Origin: Nageia nagi
Taxonomy: Eukaryota; Pinophyta
Direction of reading: 5' to 3'
Length of the DNA stretch: 64,000 bases
Assembly: GCA_050084985.1 (NCBI GenBank)
Contig: JBITNC010000001.1
Span: 175,336,001-175,400,000, forward strand
In this document: piece after piece, positions 25,790 to 36,960 of the stretch
Layout of the letters: each line of letters starts with the position of its first letter
How positions within the stretch are numbered: position 1 is the first letter of the stretch
Translations under genes and position numbers: made by a program
Notes under the pieces: generated by a model
What the model saw: the letters and a program-made list of their open reading frames with translations, nothing else
Databases searched by the model: none
Told to the model about the DNA's origin: nothing

Positions 25790-27560
25790 GAAGAAGTTGA
25801 TAAAGGGTGGGCTTACATGATTTGATGCATTGGAGAATACCCATAATTGGATTTGGTATAATAATGAGAATGCACTTTTAGAGGGAGTTAGATTATATGA
25901 TTTGGTGATAATCAATCATGTAAAACTAAATATCCCATTATTGACAAATAATTGAGAGATGAGATCTAGATTCTAATACTTTCCACCTTTCCATAAGTGA
26001 AATAATTATAGCATTGCTTAATGTTTACCAAATTTTGAGGGTTCCTATTCATGGGAAGCTAGTAGAACATGTCACTATTAGGGAGGGGCATCAATTAGAT
26101 GAGCTATTAGATTGGTTGATAACGAAAAATTATTGTGATTAGAATAAAAGAGTCAATTATTTGTACATAGCATGTCAATTTAATCTAGGTAGCTAGAGTC
26201 TTTGTTAATTTTTTATTTCCTTATTCATTATCATGTTCTTGTATCCCAATAAGAATAATTTAGTATTTCCTTATAGTATGATTTGGATTATGCAAGAGAT
26301 ATGCACCATGGGGAGTTTCTTTACATGGGAAACATGCATTCTTACACAACTCTACCAAGATTTACACCATACAATGATTGTGGTAAAATATAATGTTACC
26401 ATTACTCATGTTATATTACTACATGTATGGATGTATTAGAACCTTGATGTATTCAAGTGAATTAGATTGAAGCATGCCAGACTGATGAGACTAATCTGCT
26501 ATCACCTGCTAGACTATTAAGGTGAAATATTATCAAGCACCAAAGGAGTTAGAGATGAGGAGGAGAGATGTAGATGATTTCAAGCCTAAGGATATTTTAT
26601 GGTAGGTATATTGTGACTACACATGGAATAAGGATGCCCATAATCACACTTAGGTTTTTCAGCATTACTTTATCCAATCTCAAAGGAAGGATATGGAGTC
26701 CTACTAACCTATCTATGTTCTTTACTAGTTTGATATTATTTAAGATATTCCACTTGCTCCTATTTATTATCTTCACCAGATTATTGAGAGAGATACCCCC
26801 ACTATATTCATATTACTACATACTTAAAGGAATACATGGGATGAACTAGTAGAGACATGCACCAACTAAGATCTCAGCTATCCCTAGTATGGTTATTGGA
26901 TATGATTCTTGGTGGACCAAATGCTCAACGTCCATTAGTATTCTAGAGATGGAAGAAAATTACATGGAGGTGATATTATATAAAAACTTTATTAATTCCA
27001 AGGATGAGTAGGAGGAGAAGGAGGTACATTTAATGATATTAAGTCACCACTTACTTCCCCCAACATTCCATCTACATGTATTGATTTGATCATTGATGCC
27101 ATCCCCATGGTTTATTCTCCTATAGGTAAAAATAATAATAATAATTTTTCATTAATAAAAAAATTAGTTTTTAATTTGATTTTATTTTCTCTTAGGTTGA
27201 TAATTTTTAATTTGTAGTAGATGTATAGGATTTAAGGCTAAGATTGGTTTCGCTAGAGATTGATGTGGCTCGGCTACAACCTTTATAGGTTAAGGTGATA
27301 AGGCTATCTACATTGATGGTTGATTTTCTAGGTCAACTAGTTCAAGTGAGGGAGGAGAGGGTCACTTTGAGGTTACATTAGCTATGTCACTTCTAGATCA
27401 AGTGCATAATAATTTATGAGTGACTAGATGAAGAAGAACTGAGAGAAAAAGAAAAGATAAAATTATGAAGTTGAAAGTGAAAATTACTAGTTTTAAGGAG
27501 AGATTCATGGGTATCTAGTTGAGTGTTAGTGGCATATCTCATGTACCACTAATATGTCCA
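25790..27560 (+). pseudogene. Plant mobile domain (PMD) gene relic, copy 1
   Basis: PMD (PF10536) proteins are plant proteins tied to MULE and gypsy elements, with a few domesticated members in silencing. The plus strand shows the family's opening, GVRLYDLVIINHVKLNIPLL (about 25,878), then after a frameshift SNTFHLSISE and VYQILRVPIHGKLVEHV, matching W..ETHTFHLP.GE...TLEDV..LLGLP..G. Later readings include YYQAPKELEMRRRDVDDFKP then TWNKD (about 26,530-26,630), and YFIQSQRKDMESY with YLHQIIERDTP. After a short intron a leucine- and arginine-rich C terminus (RLRLVSLEIDVARLQ) could be coiled coil. Many stops and several frameshifts. The domain call rests on motif memory plus similarity to the second copy at 53 kb. 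Confidence 0.68.
27126..27195 (+). other. 70-bp intron in PMD relic copy 1
   Basis: Begins GTAAAAATAATAATAATAAT and ends TTTATTTTCTCTTAG. The reading is protein-like on both sides (LIIDAIPMVYSPI before, DLRLRLVSLEIDVARLQ after). Confidence 0.6.
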
Positions 27561-27985
27561 ATAAGGGTAGTATTAGGAGGGGTGGTGGGGTAGAGGGTAC
27601 TAGTATTTATCCAAATGCATTGAGTACATGATTGTACCTATGATATTTGTACCATATTTTTGGTTATATATATTCAATTTTTATGGTATACATACTTTAT
27701 TTATGAATGAATATTTTTTAGCTTTTACTATTTATAATTATTGTCTATGAATGTAATATGAATGTGATCTAAATGATACATAGAAAGTGAAAAATTACAA
27801 TCATAAATATGAATGTATAAAGTAAATTTATAATTTTATATTTTGTATAACATGGCATATAATAACAATAAGCATACAATGTAATAAAACACAACATGAG
27901 ATTCTGAAATGGATCTTGGTGGAAGGATTGTGAACAACAATGTGAGTTTGAATCAAGCTTATAGTGGAAATGGATTAATGGATGT
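27561..27985. other. AT-rich gap between PMD relic and LINE
   Basis: Nothing recognised. The LINE's 5' end lies somewhere between here and 28,000 but shows no clear boundary. Confidence 0.5.
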
Positions 27986-27989
27986 AAGG

Positions 27990-29000
27990 TGAGGACCTAT
28001 CATGCAAGGAGACAAGATAAAAGGGGTTGTTTCTCTTATTTATGGAGAGGTGGGGAATAAAATTTTATCCAAGTGGTCTAAGGAGAAATAAAAAGGATCA
28101 TATTGGGTATTCAACAAAAGGAAGGACAAGTGGGATTAAATAAAGTAGGTGGTTGCTTTTGCAAGTAAAAAAAAACAACCCTAAAGGTCACAATTGAAGA
28201 TGAGCTTTTATAGGAGATAGTAGAAGAACATCAATAATGTTTGGTCAAAAATTTTATTAGATAATGGCAATGTATAAATAATCTTAAGTCTTAGGCCCAA
28301 AAAATATGGTAACTAAAAGGAAATGTAAGCTTTTTTATGCTACCCAAAGGTTATTTTGGTGTGTATTTTTTTGAGGAAGATAACATGACATATGGTATGT
28401 GGTTTATGGGGAATTTACAATTATATGTGAAAAGATGGTATAAGGGATTTGATCCTCAAATTAAAAATATTATGATAGTTCATGTCTAAGTGGGTTTGTA
28501 TGGTTTATCCTAGTACCTTTGGAATGAAAATTTGGTATAAAACATTGGCAATACTATTAGCCACTATGTCAAGATAGATGAAAGTTTTTATAGAAGAGAA
28601 AGTTCTATGATTGTAAGAATTTTCATTAAATTGAATATCAAAAAACCCCTTCTAGGAGAAATCAAGGTTTATTCTAAACTAGGATCATGAATGTAGTCTT
28701 TGGTCTATGAAGGAATTCCTTTTCAATGTAGGTGGTGTAGAGAAATGGGTCACCTTTCTTGTTAATGCACAACATAAATAATTCAACTAACATGCAATAC
28801 ATGTAATAATAAGGGTCATGAGGAGAAGGATTGCACCTCAAAAAGAACATGAGGTATACAAAGTAACATATCAAAGAAAACATGAAGACATTTTGGAAGC
28901 AATGAGGAAATGGAAAAATACTAGAAAGAAAAGGACAAGGAAGAAGAAATTCTTGAAGAAGGAAGGAACTAGTTGATCACTAAAAGTAACGAACATCCTC
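27990..29000 (+). pseudogene. LINE (L1-type) ORF1 relic with zinc knuckles
   Basis: ORF1 of plant L1 elements encodes an RNA-binding protein. Frames here read KRWYKGFDPQIKNIMIVHV and then WVGLYGLS-like text with an IGNTISHYVKID segment. This fits the DUF4283-type domain (W..GF.P......V.VW.RL..LP...W....L..IG..+G....D). Two CCHC zinc knuckles follow: CRWCREMGHLSC(stop)C near 28,732 and an intact CNTCNNKGHEEKDC at 28,791-28,832. A basic tail closes the reading. Stops and frameshifts show it is dead. It lies 5' of the endonuclease and RT of the same element, on the same strand. Confidence 0.75.
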
Positions 29001-29539
29001 AATCACCTTATGAAAATTTATATGTTTTTAAATAAAGAGAGATTATAGCCCAAAAAAATCATATAAAATCAAATTATCTCAATTTTACAAGGGATAAAAT
29101 AGGAGGCTCATTGACATATAATGGGGTAGTAAAAAATCTTAGGTTGGGAAATGATGAAATCATCTCGCATGTTAAAGAAACATAATATAATGAACATATG
29201 ATGAGCAAGGTGAAGAAATAGAGAATGAAGTAGTACTTACTCCAAAAGAGAAAGACTTAGATGAATCTACTTGGGATAATAAGGTAAAGATAGAAACTAG
29301 ATATTGTACAAAAAGGAAAATTACAATAGAATAAAAAATAAAGTGATAGAGAAGTTAAAAATAAAAATAGTAATGAGAGGATAAAGCTAGTGGAAAATAT
29401 TAGGAAAACTTTACAAGTTGGGAGTTCAACAAAAGGAGACTACTCTAGAAGATCAAAGAGTACAAAACATCTATGCTATAATACATGGGTTTCAAATTTC
29501 TTAAAAAGCAAACTATTTCCTAGAATCTATGCAAAAAGT

Positions 29540-30764
29540 ATAAACCTAAAATTATTTTGTTACAAGAAATAAAAATTAAATAAGGGAAACAAGAAAAAAT
29601 AAGAAGGATCTCAAGAGATTCTAAAGCAATGTTATAGGAAAATCATGAGGTTTTCTTATTTTTTGGAACTCAATGGTTGTAAATATTCAGAGAATTAGCT
29701 ATTCCTTAAATAGATGTATCTTAATTAGAGTCAAAAGTAATAAAAATGATTAGCACATTGTTATTTCAAATATGTATGATCTAAAAAAATTAGTAGAGAG
29801 GAATACATTTTGGGCTATGCTAAAAATCGATAGATAGAGCTTTCCCTTGGATCCCTAAATATTATCTAGAGACTTTAATACTCCTACCAATATTGAAGAG
29901 AAGTTTGGGGGTATAACAAACATTAATAGAAGTATGAGAGATCTAAGAAATTTTTTGAATGAATCCAAGCTAATTTATATCCATTTGAAAAGGCATAAAT
30001 TCAATCGATCAAATAGAATATATGGAGGGAGATTAATTCAGAGGAGGCTTGATAGAATAATAGCTTCAAATATGTAGATAGAGGAATTCTAGAACTCTAA
30101 TTTAGTCTCTCTTCCTAGGATTTATTTATACAACCATGCCCTTAAGTTAAATATATATGGATAATAGAAAGAAAAAGAAATCCCCTTTTAAGTTTGAATT
30201 CATGTGGATGACCCATCCCACATTTAAGGACAATCTCAAGGAGTGGTGGAAATATAGTATCAAAGGAACAACCATATACAAATTATCTCAAAAATTGGGA
30301 GAGAACAAAATAAAATTAAAATAATGGAATAAATAGTTTTCATAAATATTGAATAAATAAAGAATGAATTGGAAGTGGAATTTGAAAGTATTGAATTCAC
30401 AATTTTGAAAAAGGGGAAACAAATAGCTATATAAGAAGGAAAGAGAGATATTGGCTAAAAATTATAATACATTGTCCCAAGAAGAAACTCACTAGAGATA
30501 AAAATCATGAATTTATTGGCCGAAAGAAGGGTACAATAGTACAACTTTTATCAAATTTTGAACTATCCAAAGAAGAGGAATTAATAAAATAGTTGAACTA
30601 AAAAACCAAAATAAAATAATCATTTAGGAAGAGGAATAAATCAAGAAATAAGTAGAGAATTTATACTACAACCTATTGAATTAGACCAAAAATAAAATCT
30701 ATTGGCAATAGGAAAAATGTTGGAACACATATTAACTTTAGGTTACATTCATATGAATGATAAC
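29540..30764 (+). pseudogene. LINE ORF2, endonuclease part
   Basis: The reading LLQEIKIK at 29,563 is the usual start of a plant L1 apurinic endonuclease domain. At about 29,866-29,910 comes FNTPTNIEEKFGG, the (GD)FN....EK.GG motif, followed by MRDLRNFLNESKLI in adjoining frames. The domain then decays with stops. The reading toward the RT is cut at 30,764 by the LTR element, whose target duplication lies here. The other half of ORF2 resumes at 35,580. Confidence 0.8.
30760..30764. repeat. Target site duplication ATAAC (left)
   Basis: ATAAC directly precedes the 5' LTR and recurs at 35,580-35,584 directly after the 3' LTR. A perfect 5-bp duplication fixes the element's ends. Confidence 0.93.
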
Positions 30765-32253
30765 TATATATTCATACATAATAAATTCTTTATTAAAGCC
30801 GTGGTGTACCTTACTTGCAATCATGAGTTCATTTTAAGATCCCCAGGAGTTTTTTTGGGAGCAAACAAAATAGGCTGAAGTCAGTAGATAAAGCATTCCA
30901 GAATGAAATGATGATGTCACAAAAGAAAGGATGAAGCTCAGTTATGGAAAAGCCTAGGTTTCGGAGGAGGTGAGGTCAGCAAGAGATAATCGAAGAAGCT
31001 GGAGCCCGTAAATTAAGTGTTCCAGAAGTAAAGCATTTTGAAATAAAATGATAATATCGTAGAGGATAAGATAGTCACATTTTGGTAAAGATCAGGTTCC
31101 AAAGATGATGAGATCAGCAAGGGGAATTGAGAAGCCAGGGTCAGTAAATAAAGCATTCCAAAAGAGATGATGTCAGCAATTTTGAGCCTTAACCCAAAAC
31201 CAGAGCTCAAAAGTGATGAGGTTAGTAAGGAGCGATCAAATAGCTGGAGCCAGTGAGTAAAACATTCCAAAGGTAAGAGATGACATCATGGGGAGAATGA
31301 TGTTCACATTTTTTAATGAAATTGGGTCCCAAAAGTGATGAGGTCAGTGAGGAGTGATCGAATAACTGGAGCCGGTGAGTAGAGCATTCTGGAATGTAGA
31401 GATGAGGTTAGTAAAGGGGGATCGAATAGCTAGAGCTAGTAAATAGAACATCACAGTAAAGATGATGCTAGCAAGAGGTCAGATCATAGTATCATCTACA
31501 ATCTACCCCATTTTTGTAATATTCTACCAAGTGGCATATGTAGGTAGTATCAGTTAAAAGAAGGCTAGAATCTTGAAGCCATTTTTGTAAACATTTCTGT
31601 TCTACAATTCTTGTAACTATTGTTACTGTAGTATAAGTATATGAAAATAAAGTGGAAAAAGGGTTGGAAGCCCTAGTATTCCTCTTTAAATTTGTTCTCA
31701 AAGACCTATAGTTTTTATCAGTAATATGATACCATCTTGACCTTTCTTGTCTAACACTCATAATTGTCATTCTTAATTTGGTTACATAGTGGCAGCTTGG
31801 CTTGTTTCCTAAATGATAATTATGAGTTACTAGTATAACTATGTCTGCTACATGGTAGAGTAAAGCTGGGAAACTATTAGAGAGTGAGAGCTTGTACTAT
31901 AGCTGCTACACTAGATTCAGACCAAGGTTTCACACATTGTGAAAGCCTGTGCTAAACTAGTGATCCACCTTTGCTTTCTCTCTTGTTACCCTAAGCCTTT
32001 TTGCTTAAATTCCTCGCACTCTACTCCTTTTTATTTCCTTTCCTATTACTTTGCTTTCTCTCTTGTTACCCTAACCCTTTTGCTTAAATTCCTCGCACTC
32101 TACTCCTTTTTATTTCCTTTCCTGTTACTTTTTCTACACCCAATAGATAAGGAACTGACCTTCTCTAGAGATTAGACTATCACTATAGTCTGTTCTTGAT
32201 TTACTTTGGTTAAGATTGTTCACAGCGCATATATTACACAATCCTAATCAATA
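30765..32253 (+). repeat. 5' LTR of the TR-GAG element
   Basis: Runs from TATATATTCATAC (first bases TG mutated to TA) to ATCAATA (final CA mutated to TA). Inside are five to six diverged modules of GATGAGGTCAGCAAGGRG...GAGCCAGTAAATAAAGCATTCC (30,880-31,470). There is a TATA-like TATAAGTATATGAAAATAAA near 31,631, a hairpin TTTCACACATTGTGAAA at 31,928-31,944, and an 80-bp tandem duplication (31,971-32,050 and 32,051-32,129). Confidence 0.93.
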
Positions 32254-32254
32254 A

Positions 32255-32316
32255 TATTTCTTTTTGGCACACCCGGTGGGATAGGTATTTCTTTTTGGCA
32301 TGCCTGGTGGGACACG
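32255..32316 (+). promoter_or_regulatory. Duplicated primer-binding site region
   Basis: Two tandem 31-base units, 32,255-32,285 and 32,286-32,316, each containing TTTTTGGCACACCCGGTGGGA or its variant TTTTTGGCATGCCTGGTGGGA. The TGG-starting, GC-rich core directly after the LTR is what a tRNA primer-binding site looks like. The likely tRNA was not determined. Confidence 0.72.
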
Positions 32317-32432
32317 AAGAAACTTATTGGTGACTCTGCTAAAGCACTATCTATGGTATGTATTAAAGCAAATTATTTGTAAATATCATATGTGCTTTTG
32401 AACCTATCACTTTCTTTTGCAACCTAGAGTTT

Positions 32433-33689
32433 ATGTGGACTAGATCTAAAACCAGAGCAGCAAAAGAAGCACTAGATTTTAGAACATTAGATACTCTTAA
32501 GAGAAAGACCCTGATCAAGTCCAAGTCTCTGAATAGTATCAGCTCCCTAAAATCCTTTACCAAGCTAGAATCATCCAATCTTCATGCTAGAAATACCTCT
32601 CTTGAAATGGCTAATCTAGCTCAAAATATTTATCCGAAATGGGACAATGGAGTACCAATAGCCCTGGTGGTGTTGCATGACATCCCAACAAATGTTTTCA
32701 AAACCCTTTTGGAGTTTGATGCAACTTCAGAGAAAATGGATTACGAGCATTGTGTTGATGTAGTTGGCCTAGCAAAGATTCATAATATCCAACATGAAGA
32801 TGTCATGGTGAGATTACTGGCTCAATATTTCAAGGGAAAGGTCCTAGATTGGTACAAGGGCCTTCCTAACAGATCTATAAACACTTGGGCTCAGCTAGTA
32901 GAGCCCTTTATATTGGAATTTAATGAATTAGGAGATCCCTTTTCCTTGTTAACATAGTTCACTTCAATCAAAAGATATGAGCAAGAAAATATCCTTGATT
33001 TCAATATTAGATTCCAAAAAACTTGGGTGAGAGTCCCCATGCCAATCAGGCCTCAGTAATTTCAAGCCTTAATGTATTACCTGAGAGCCTTTCCTCTAGA
33101 TCTCTCTCTACAAATCCAAAAATTTGAAGTAAATACTTTCCTGGAGGTCTATAGACAAGCAGTATATGTTGAATCCTATCTTATTGCAGTTGGGAAATTG
33201 CCAAGTTGCATGCTAATGCCTTATTTTCCAATAACTACCCAGCAGCAAATTTTGAGACCTTAAGCAATTAGTTTGGCTCCACCACTAGCTAGTATCCCTG
33301 CCCCTATCCAACAGTGGCCATCAACCTTACCAGTCCCTAGATCTCCCTTGGCCTTACCAGCCCCTCATTAGCCTAATATGAATCAAGGGGTAGCCTCATC
33401 GATAGAGATTCAAGAACTCCAAAACTTGTGTAGAAATATGGTAAACCAGATTACCATTCTATGCAGACAAAGCAATGCAAGAAGATATCCTTATCTTGCT
33501 ATAGAAGAGGCTCAAAATGTGTTGAATGAGGTTGTAAGCCAAGCTTCCTCTTCATGGTCAGCCACTAGTTGGTGTTTGGCATGCAATAACGCTCATGAAC
33601 AAACCAAAGGTCCTGTTTATCAATACCAAGAATATTTATCAAGAAGTGGGGGCATTCCTCCACCTAGTGTAGCTGACAACATAAGCTGA
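32433..33689 (+). pseudogene. gag of the TR-GAG element
   Basis: One reading frame from the ATG at 32,433 to 33,689, broken only by stops at 32,955, 33,057, 33,261 and 33,369. Start context: MWTRSKTRAAKEALD then Lys/Ser-rich text. The retrotransposon gag domain is at about residues 85-200, with VRLLAQYFKGKVLDWYKGLP and NTWAQLVEPFI, matching the plant gypsy gag pattern. It continues after the stop with FTSIKRYEQENILDFNIRFQ and YYLRAFPLDLSLQIQ. A proline-rich linker follows, then a degenerate knuckle CLACNNAHEQTKG. The four stops are point changes in an otherwise kept frame, so the gag was intact until late. Confidence 0.85.
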
Positions 33690-34090
33690 GATGTGAACTT
33701 GATGAATTTTGCACCAGTGGGTATAGAAGGTTTTGCTGTGGAAACAAGATCAAGGAAAAACCCCTAGTCTCCGGTATTCTAAAAAGAAAAGTTGAATCCC
33801 AAAAGAGCTCTGGAATCAATCATATCAAGACCTCCAGAGAAGAAATGAAATAGTAAAAGGTGGTTTGACAGTTGAAAATCAACTCTGGATACTTTCAAAG
33901 AAGGAGATTTAGTATTGAAGTGGGATGAGGATAGAGCTAAATCAGGGAAACACAAAAAATTCGAATCCATGTGGTTTGGACCCTATGTAGTAGTGAAATG
34001 CGTTGGTATTATTTTTGGAATTATTTTTTCAGACTGGGTTCTAAATTCCTCTTTGATAAAGGTGAAATTTTCCCCCAAAGGTTGCCATAA
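33690..34090 (+). pseudogene. Deletion junction and pol C-terminal remnant
   Basis: After gag, a short reading (MNFAPVGIEGFAVETRSRKN) leads by about 33,780 into text that belongs downstream of integrase. At 33,900-33,990 it reads KEGDLVLKWDEDRAKSGKHK then FESMWFGPYVV, the typical end of a gypsy polyprotein (GDLVLKWD..R....G.H.KF...W.GPY.I). Everything between gag end and this point is gone, so the internal deletion lies at about 33,750-33,850. The reading runs into the 3' LTR without an evident polypurine tract. Confidence 0.78.
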
Positions 34091-35579
34091 TGTATATTCA
34101 TACATAATAAATTCTTTATTAAAGCCTCGGTGTACCTTACTTGCAATCATGAGTTCATTTTAAGATCCCCGAGAGTTTTTTTGGGAGCAAACAAAATAGG
34201 TTAGAGTCAGTAGATAAAGCATTCTGGAATGAAATGATGACATCATAGAAGAAAGGATGAAGCTCAATTATGGAAAAGCCTGGGTTCCAAAGGAGGTGAG
34301 GTCAGCAAGAGATAATTAAAGAAGCCAGAGCCCATAAATTAAGTGTTCCAGAAGTAAAGCATTTCAGAATAAAATGATGATGTCACAGAGGATAAGATAG
34401 TCATGTTTTGGTAAAGACCAAGTTTCAAATATGATGAGGTCAGCAAGGGGAATTGAGAAGCTAGGGTCAGTAAATAAAGTGTTCCGAAAGAGATGACATC
34501 ATCAATTTCAAGCCTTAACCTAAAACTGGAGCTCAGAAGTGATGAGGTCAGCAAGGAGTAATCAAATAGCCAGAGCTAATGAGTAAAACATTTCAGAGGT
34601 AAGAGATGACATCATGAGGAGAATGATGTTCACATTTTTTAATGAAACTAGGTCTTGAAAGTGATGAGGTCAGTGAGGAGTGATCGAATAGCTAGAGCTG
34701 GTGAGTAGAGCATTCCAGAATGTAGAGATGAGGTCAATAAAGAGGGATCAAATAGCTAGAGCCAGTAAATAGAACATCACAATAAAGATGATGCTAGCAA
34801 GAGGTCAGATCATAGTTTCATTTGCAATCTACCCCATTTTTGTAATATTCTACCAAGTGGCGTATGTAGGTAGTATCAGTTAAAAGAAGGCTAGAATCTT
34901 AAAGCCATTTTTGTAAACATTTCTATTCTGTAATTCTTGTAACTATTATTATTGCAATATAAGTATATGAAAATAAAGTGGAAAAAGGGTCAGAAGCCCT
35001 AGTATTGCTCTTTACATTTATTCTCGAAGACCTATAGTTTTTATCAGTAATATGATACCATCTTGACCTTTCTTGTCTAGCACTCGTAATTGTCATTCTT
35101 AATTTGGTTACATCATGGCAGCTTGGCTTGTTTCCTGAATGATAATTATGAGTTACTAGTATAACTGTGTCTGCTACATGGTAGAGTAAAGCTGGGAAAC
35201 TATTAGAGAATGAGAGCTTGTACTGTAGCTGCTACACTAGATTCAGACCAAGGTTTCACACACTGTGAAAGCTCATGCTAAACTAGTGATCCACCTTTGC
35301 TTTCTCTCTTGTTACCCTAAGCCTTTTTGCTTAAATTCCTCACACTCTACTCCTTTTTATTTCCTTTCCTATTACTTTGCTTTCTCTCTTGTTACCCTAA
35401 CCCTTTTGCTTAAATTCCTTGCACTCTACTCCTTTTTATTTCCTTTCCTGTTACTTTTTCTATGCCCAATAGATAAGGAACTGGCCTTCTCTGAAGATCA
35501 GACTGTCACTATAGTCTATTCTTGATTTACTTTGGTTAAGATTGTTCATGGCGCATATATTACACAATCCTAATCAACA
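34091..35579 (+). repeat. 3' LTR of the TR-GAG element
   Basis: Begins TGTATATTCATAC and ends ATCAACA, keeping the canonical TG...CA. Same length and internal layout as the 5' LTR, including the 80-bp duplication (35,297-35,376 and 35,377-35,455) and the TTTCACACACTGTGAAA hairpin. Followed by ATAAC. Confidence 0.93.
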
Positions 35580-36960
35580 ATAACCTAGTGAAGGAAATAA
35601 CAAAAGAGGAAGTAAGAAAAGTGTTGTTGCTAATGAAAAAAGATAAATTCCTAGTGTTAGATGGATTCTTTCAATAAAAATGAGATATTATTGGCAATTA
35701 TGTGACAAAATTAATGGTAATTTTTTTAATAAACTAAAACTTCTCAAATCCTAGAATGCCACTTTCTTGGTGTTGGTACCAAAAACCTCTTTAGAAAAAG
35801 AACTAAAAGATTCTATTCCAATTAGCTTATGTAATGTTGTTTATAAAATCATACCTAAAATAATGACCAAGAGAATGAAGTAGGTCCTACCCCTCATTAT
35901 CTCTAAATAACAATATGGATTTGTCTAAGATAGATAAATAACATATGGCATAATTGTTTTGTATGAAATGTTACATTTAGTAAAGGTAACGAAAGAAGAA
36001 ACTATGCTTTTAAAATTGGACATGAAAAAATATTATGATAGGGTAAATATGGATTTTTTAAATCTGATCCTTCAAATATTTATTTTTGAAGAAAAATGGA
36101 GGAATTGGGTAATGGAATGTGTTATAAATATGAAGTTTTCAGTAATAATTAATGGGGACCGAATGATTGTTTTTGGTTTTGAGAGGGGAAAAAGGAAAAG
36201 TGATCCAATGTCACCATGCATTTTTATTATTATGGTAGAGTCTCTTGGAAGAGATATAAAACAAGCAAAATAATATAATAAAATAAAATAAATAAAACCA
36301 ACTAGAGATTGCAACCTGATAACCCATCATCAGTTTGTGGATGATACTATCCTAGTGGGGAAGGATTAAGGGAATGAAGAAACATAACTAAAGAAAATAT
36401 TAAAAGTGTATGAAAAAGCCTCATAACAAAGAATCAATTTAAATAAAATAAAATTCTTTATACTGAACTCATGAAAGAGAAAATAGAAAAAATTACAAAT
36501 ATCTTTGGGTGTGCAATGCAGGATCTTCCAACAAAATATTTGAGAATGCCTTTATTCATAGGGAGAATGAAGTCTACATTTTGGGAGAACATTTTGGATA
36601 AAATAAATAGGAAATTTATTGTTTGAAAAAAGAAGCTACTAACCTATGTTGTAAAGGTCTTCCTTTTCAAACATACTTTTCAAAGTATACCTATATAGAT
36701 TGCTTTGATGTTAAAGATTCCAGACATCATGATAGAGCAAATTGATCAAACATGTAAGAATTTTCTTTGGGAAGGAAGAAAATAAAGGAATAATTTTTCC
36801 CTAGTAGCATGGAGTAAATTTTTCAAGGAAAAGTATAATGGTAGGCTATGCTTAAAATAATTAAGTATTTCAATTAGGCTTTAAGAGGAAAGATGGCTTG
36901 GAAACTAGCTATGGAAGAGAACAGAGAATGGATCATAGTATACAAAGAAAATTACTTAGA
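35580..36960 (+). pseudogene. LINE ORF2, reverse transcriptase part
   Basis: Continuation of the LINE after the nested element. It opens with EITKEEVRKVLLLMKKDKF (the I..EEV..AL..M...K.PGPDGF start of plant L1 RT). Next come PISLCNVVYKIIPKIMTKRM, then 35,959-36,273 with LKLDMKKYYDRVNMDFL (catalytic Asp region) and SDPMSPCIFIIMVESLGR. HHQFVDDTILVGK at about 36,325 follows, where FVDD stands for the usual FADD catalytic box. Later text (KVYEKAS.QRINLNK and GVQ.....LP.KY) matches the thumb. Several stops. The reading is in phase with the sequence before 30,760, which supports a single interrupted element. Confidence 0.9.

Larger units (their letters stand above)
30765..35579 (+). mobile_element. 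Complete TR-GAG type LTR retrotransposon nested in a LINE
   Basis: A 4,815-bp element with two LTRs of equal length (1,489 bp each), 5-bp target duplication ATAAC, a duplicated primer-binding-site-like stretch, a gag relic and a 33-codon-scale remnant of the pol C terminus. Protease, RT, RNase H and most of integrase are missing, so it would need another element's enzymes. Non-autonomous elements of this build are known as TR-GAG. The LTRs differ at many positions, mostly by transitions (roughly one base in ten in the stretch I compared), so the insertion is not recent. It sits in ORF2 of an older LINE. No clear polypurine tract is seen before the 3' LTR. Confidence 0.92.

Noticed and set aside
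28674-28883. Minus-strand Cys/Phe-rich frame
   Set aside because: Antisense of the LINE ORF1 zinc knuckles.
31939-35525. Two near-identical open frames, 31,939-32,175 and 35,265-35,525
   Set aside because: They lie at the same place in the two LTRs and span the pyrimidine-rich duplication; the similarity is that of the LTRs, not of a gene.
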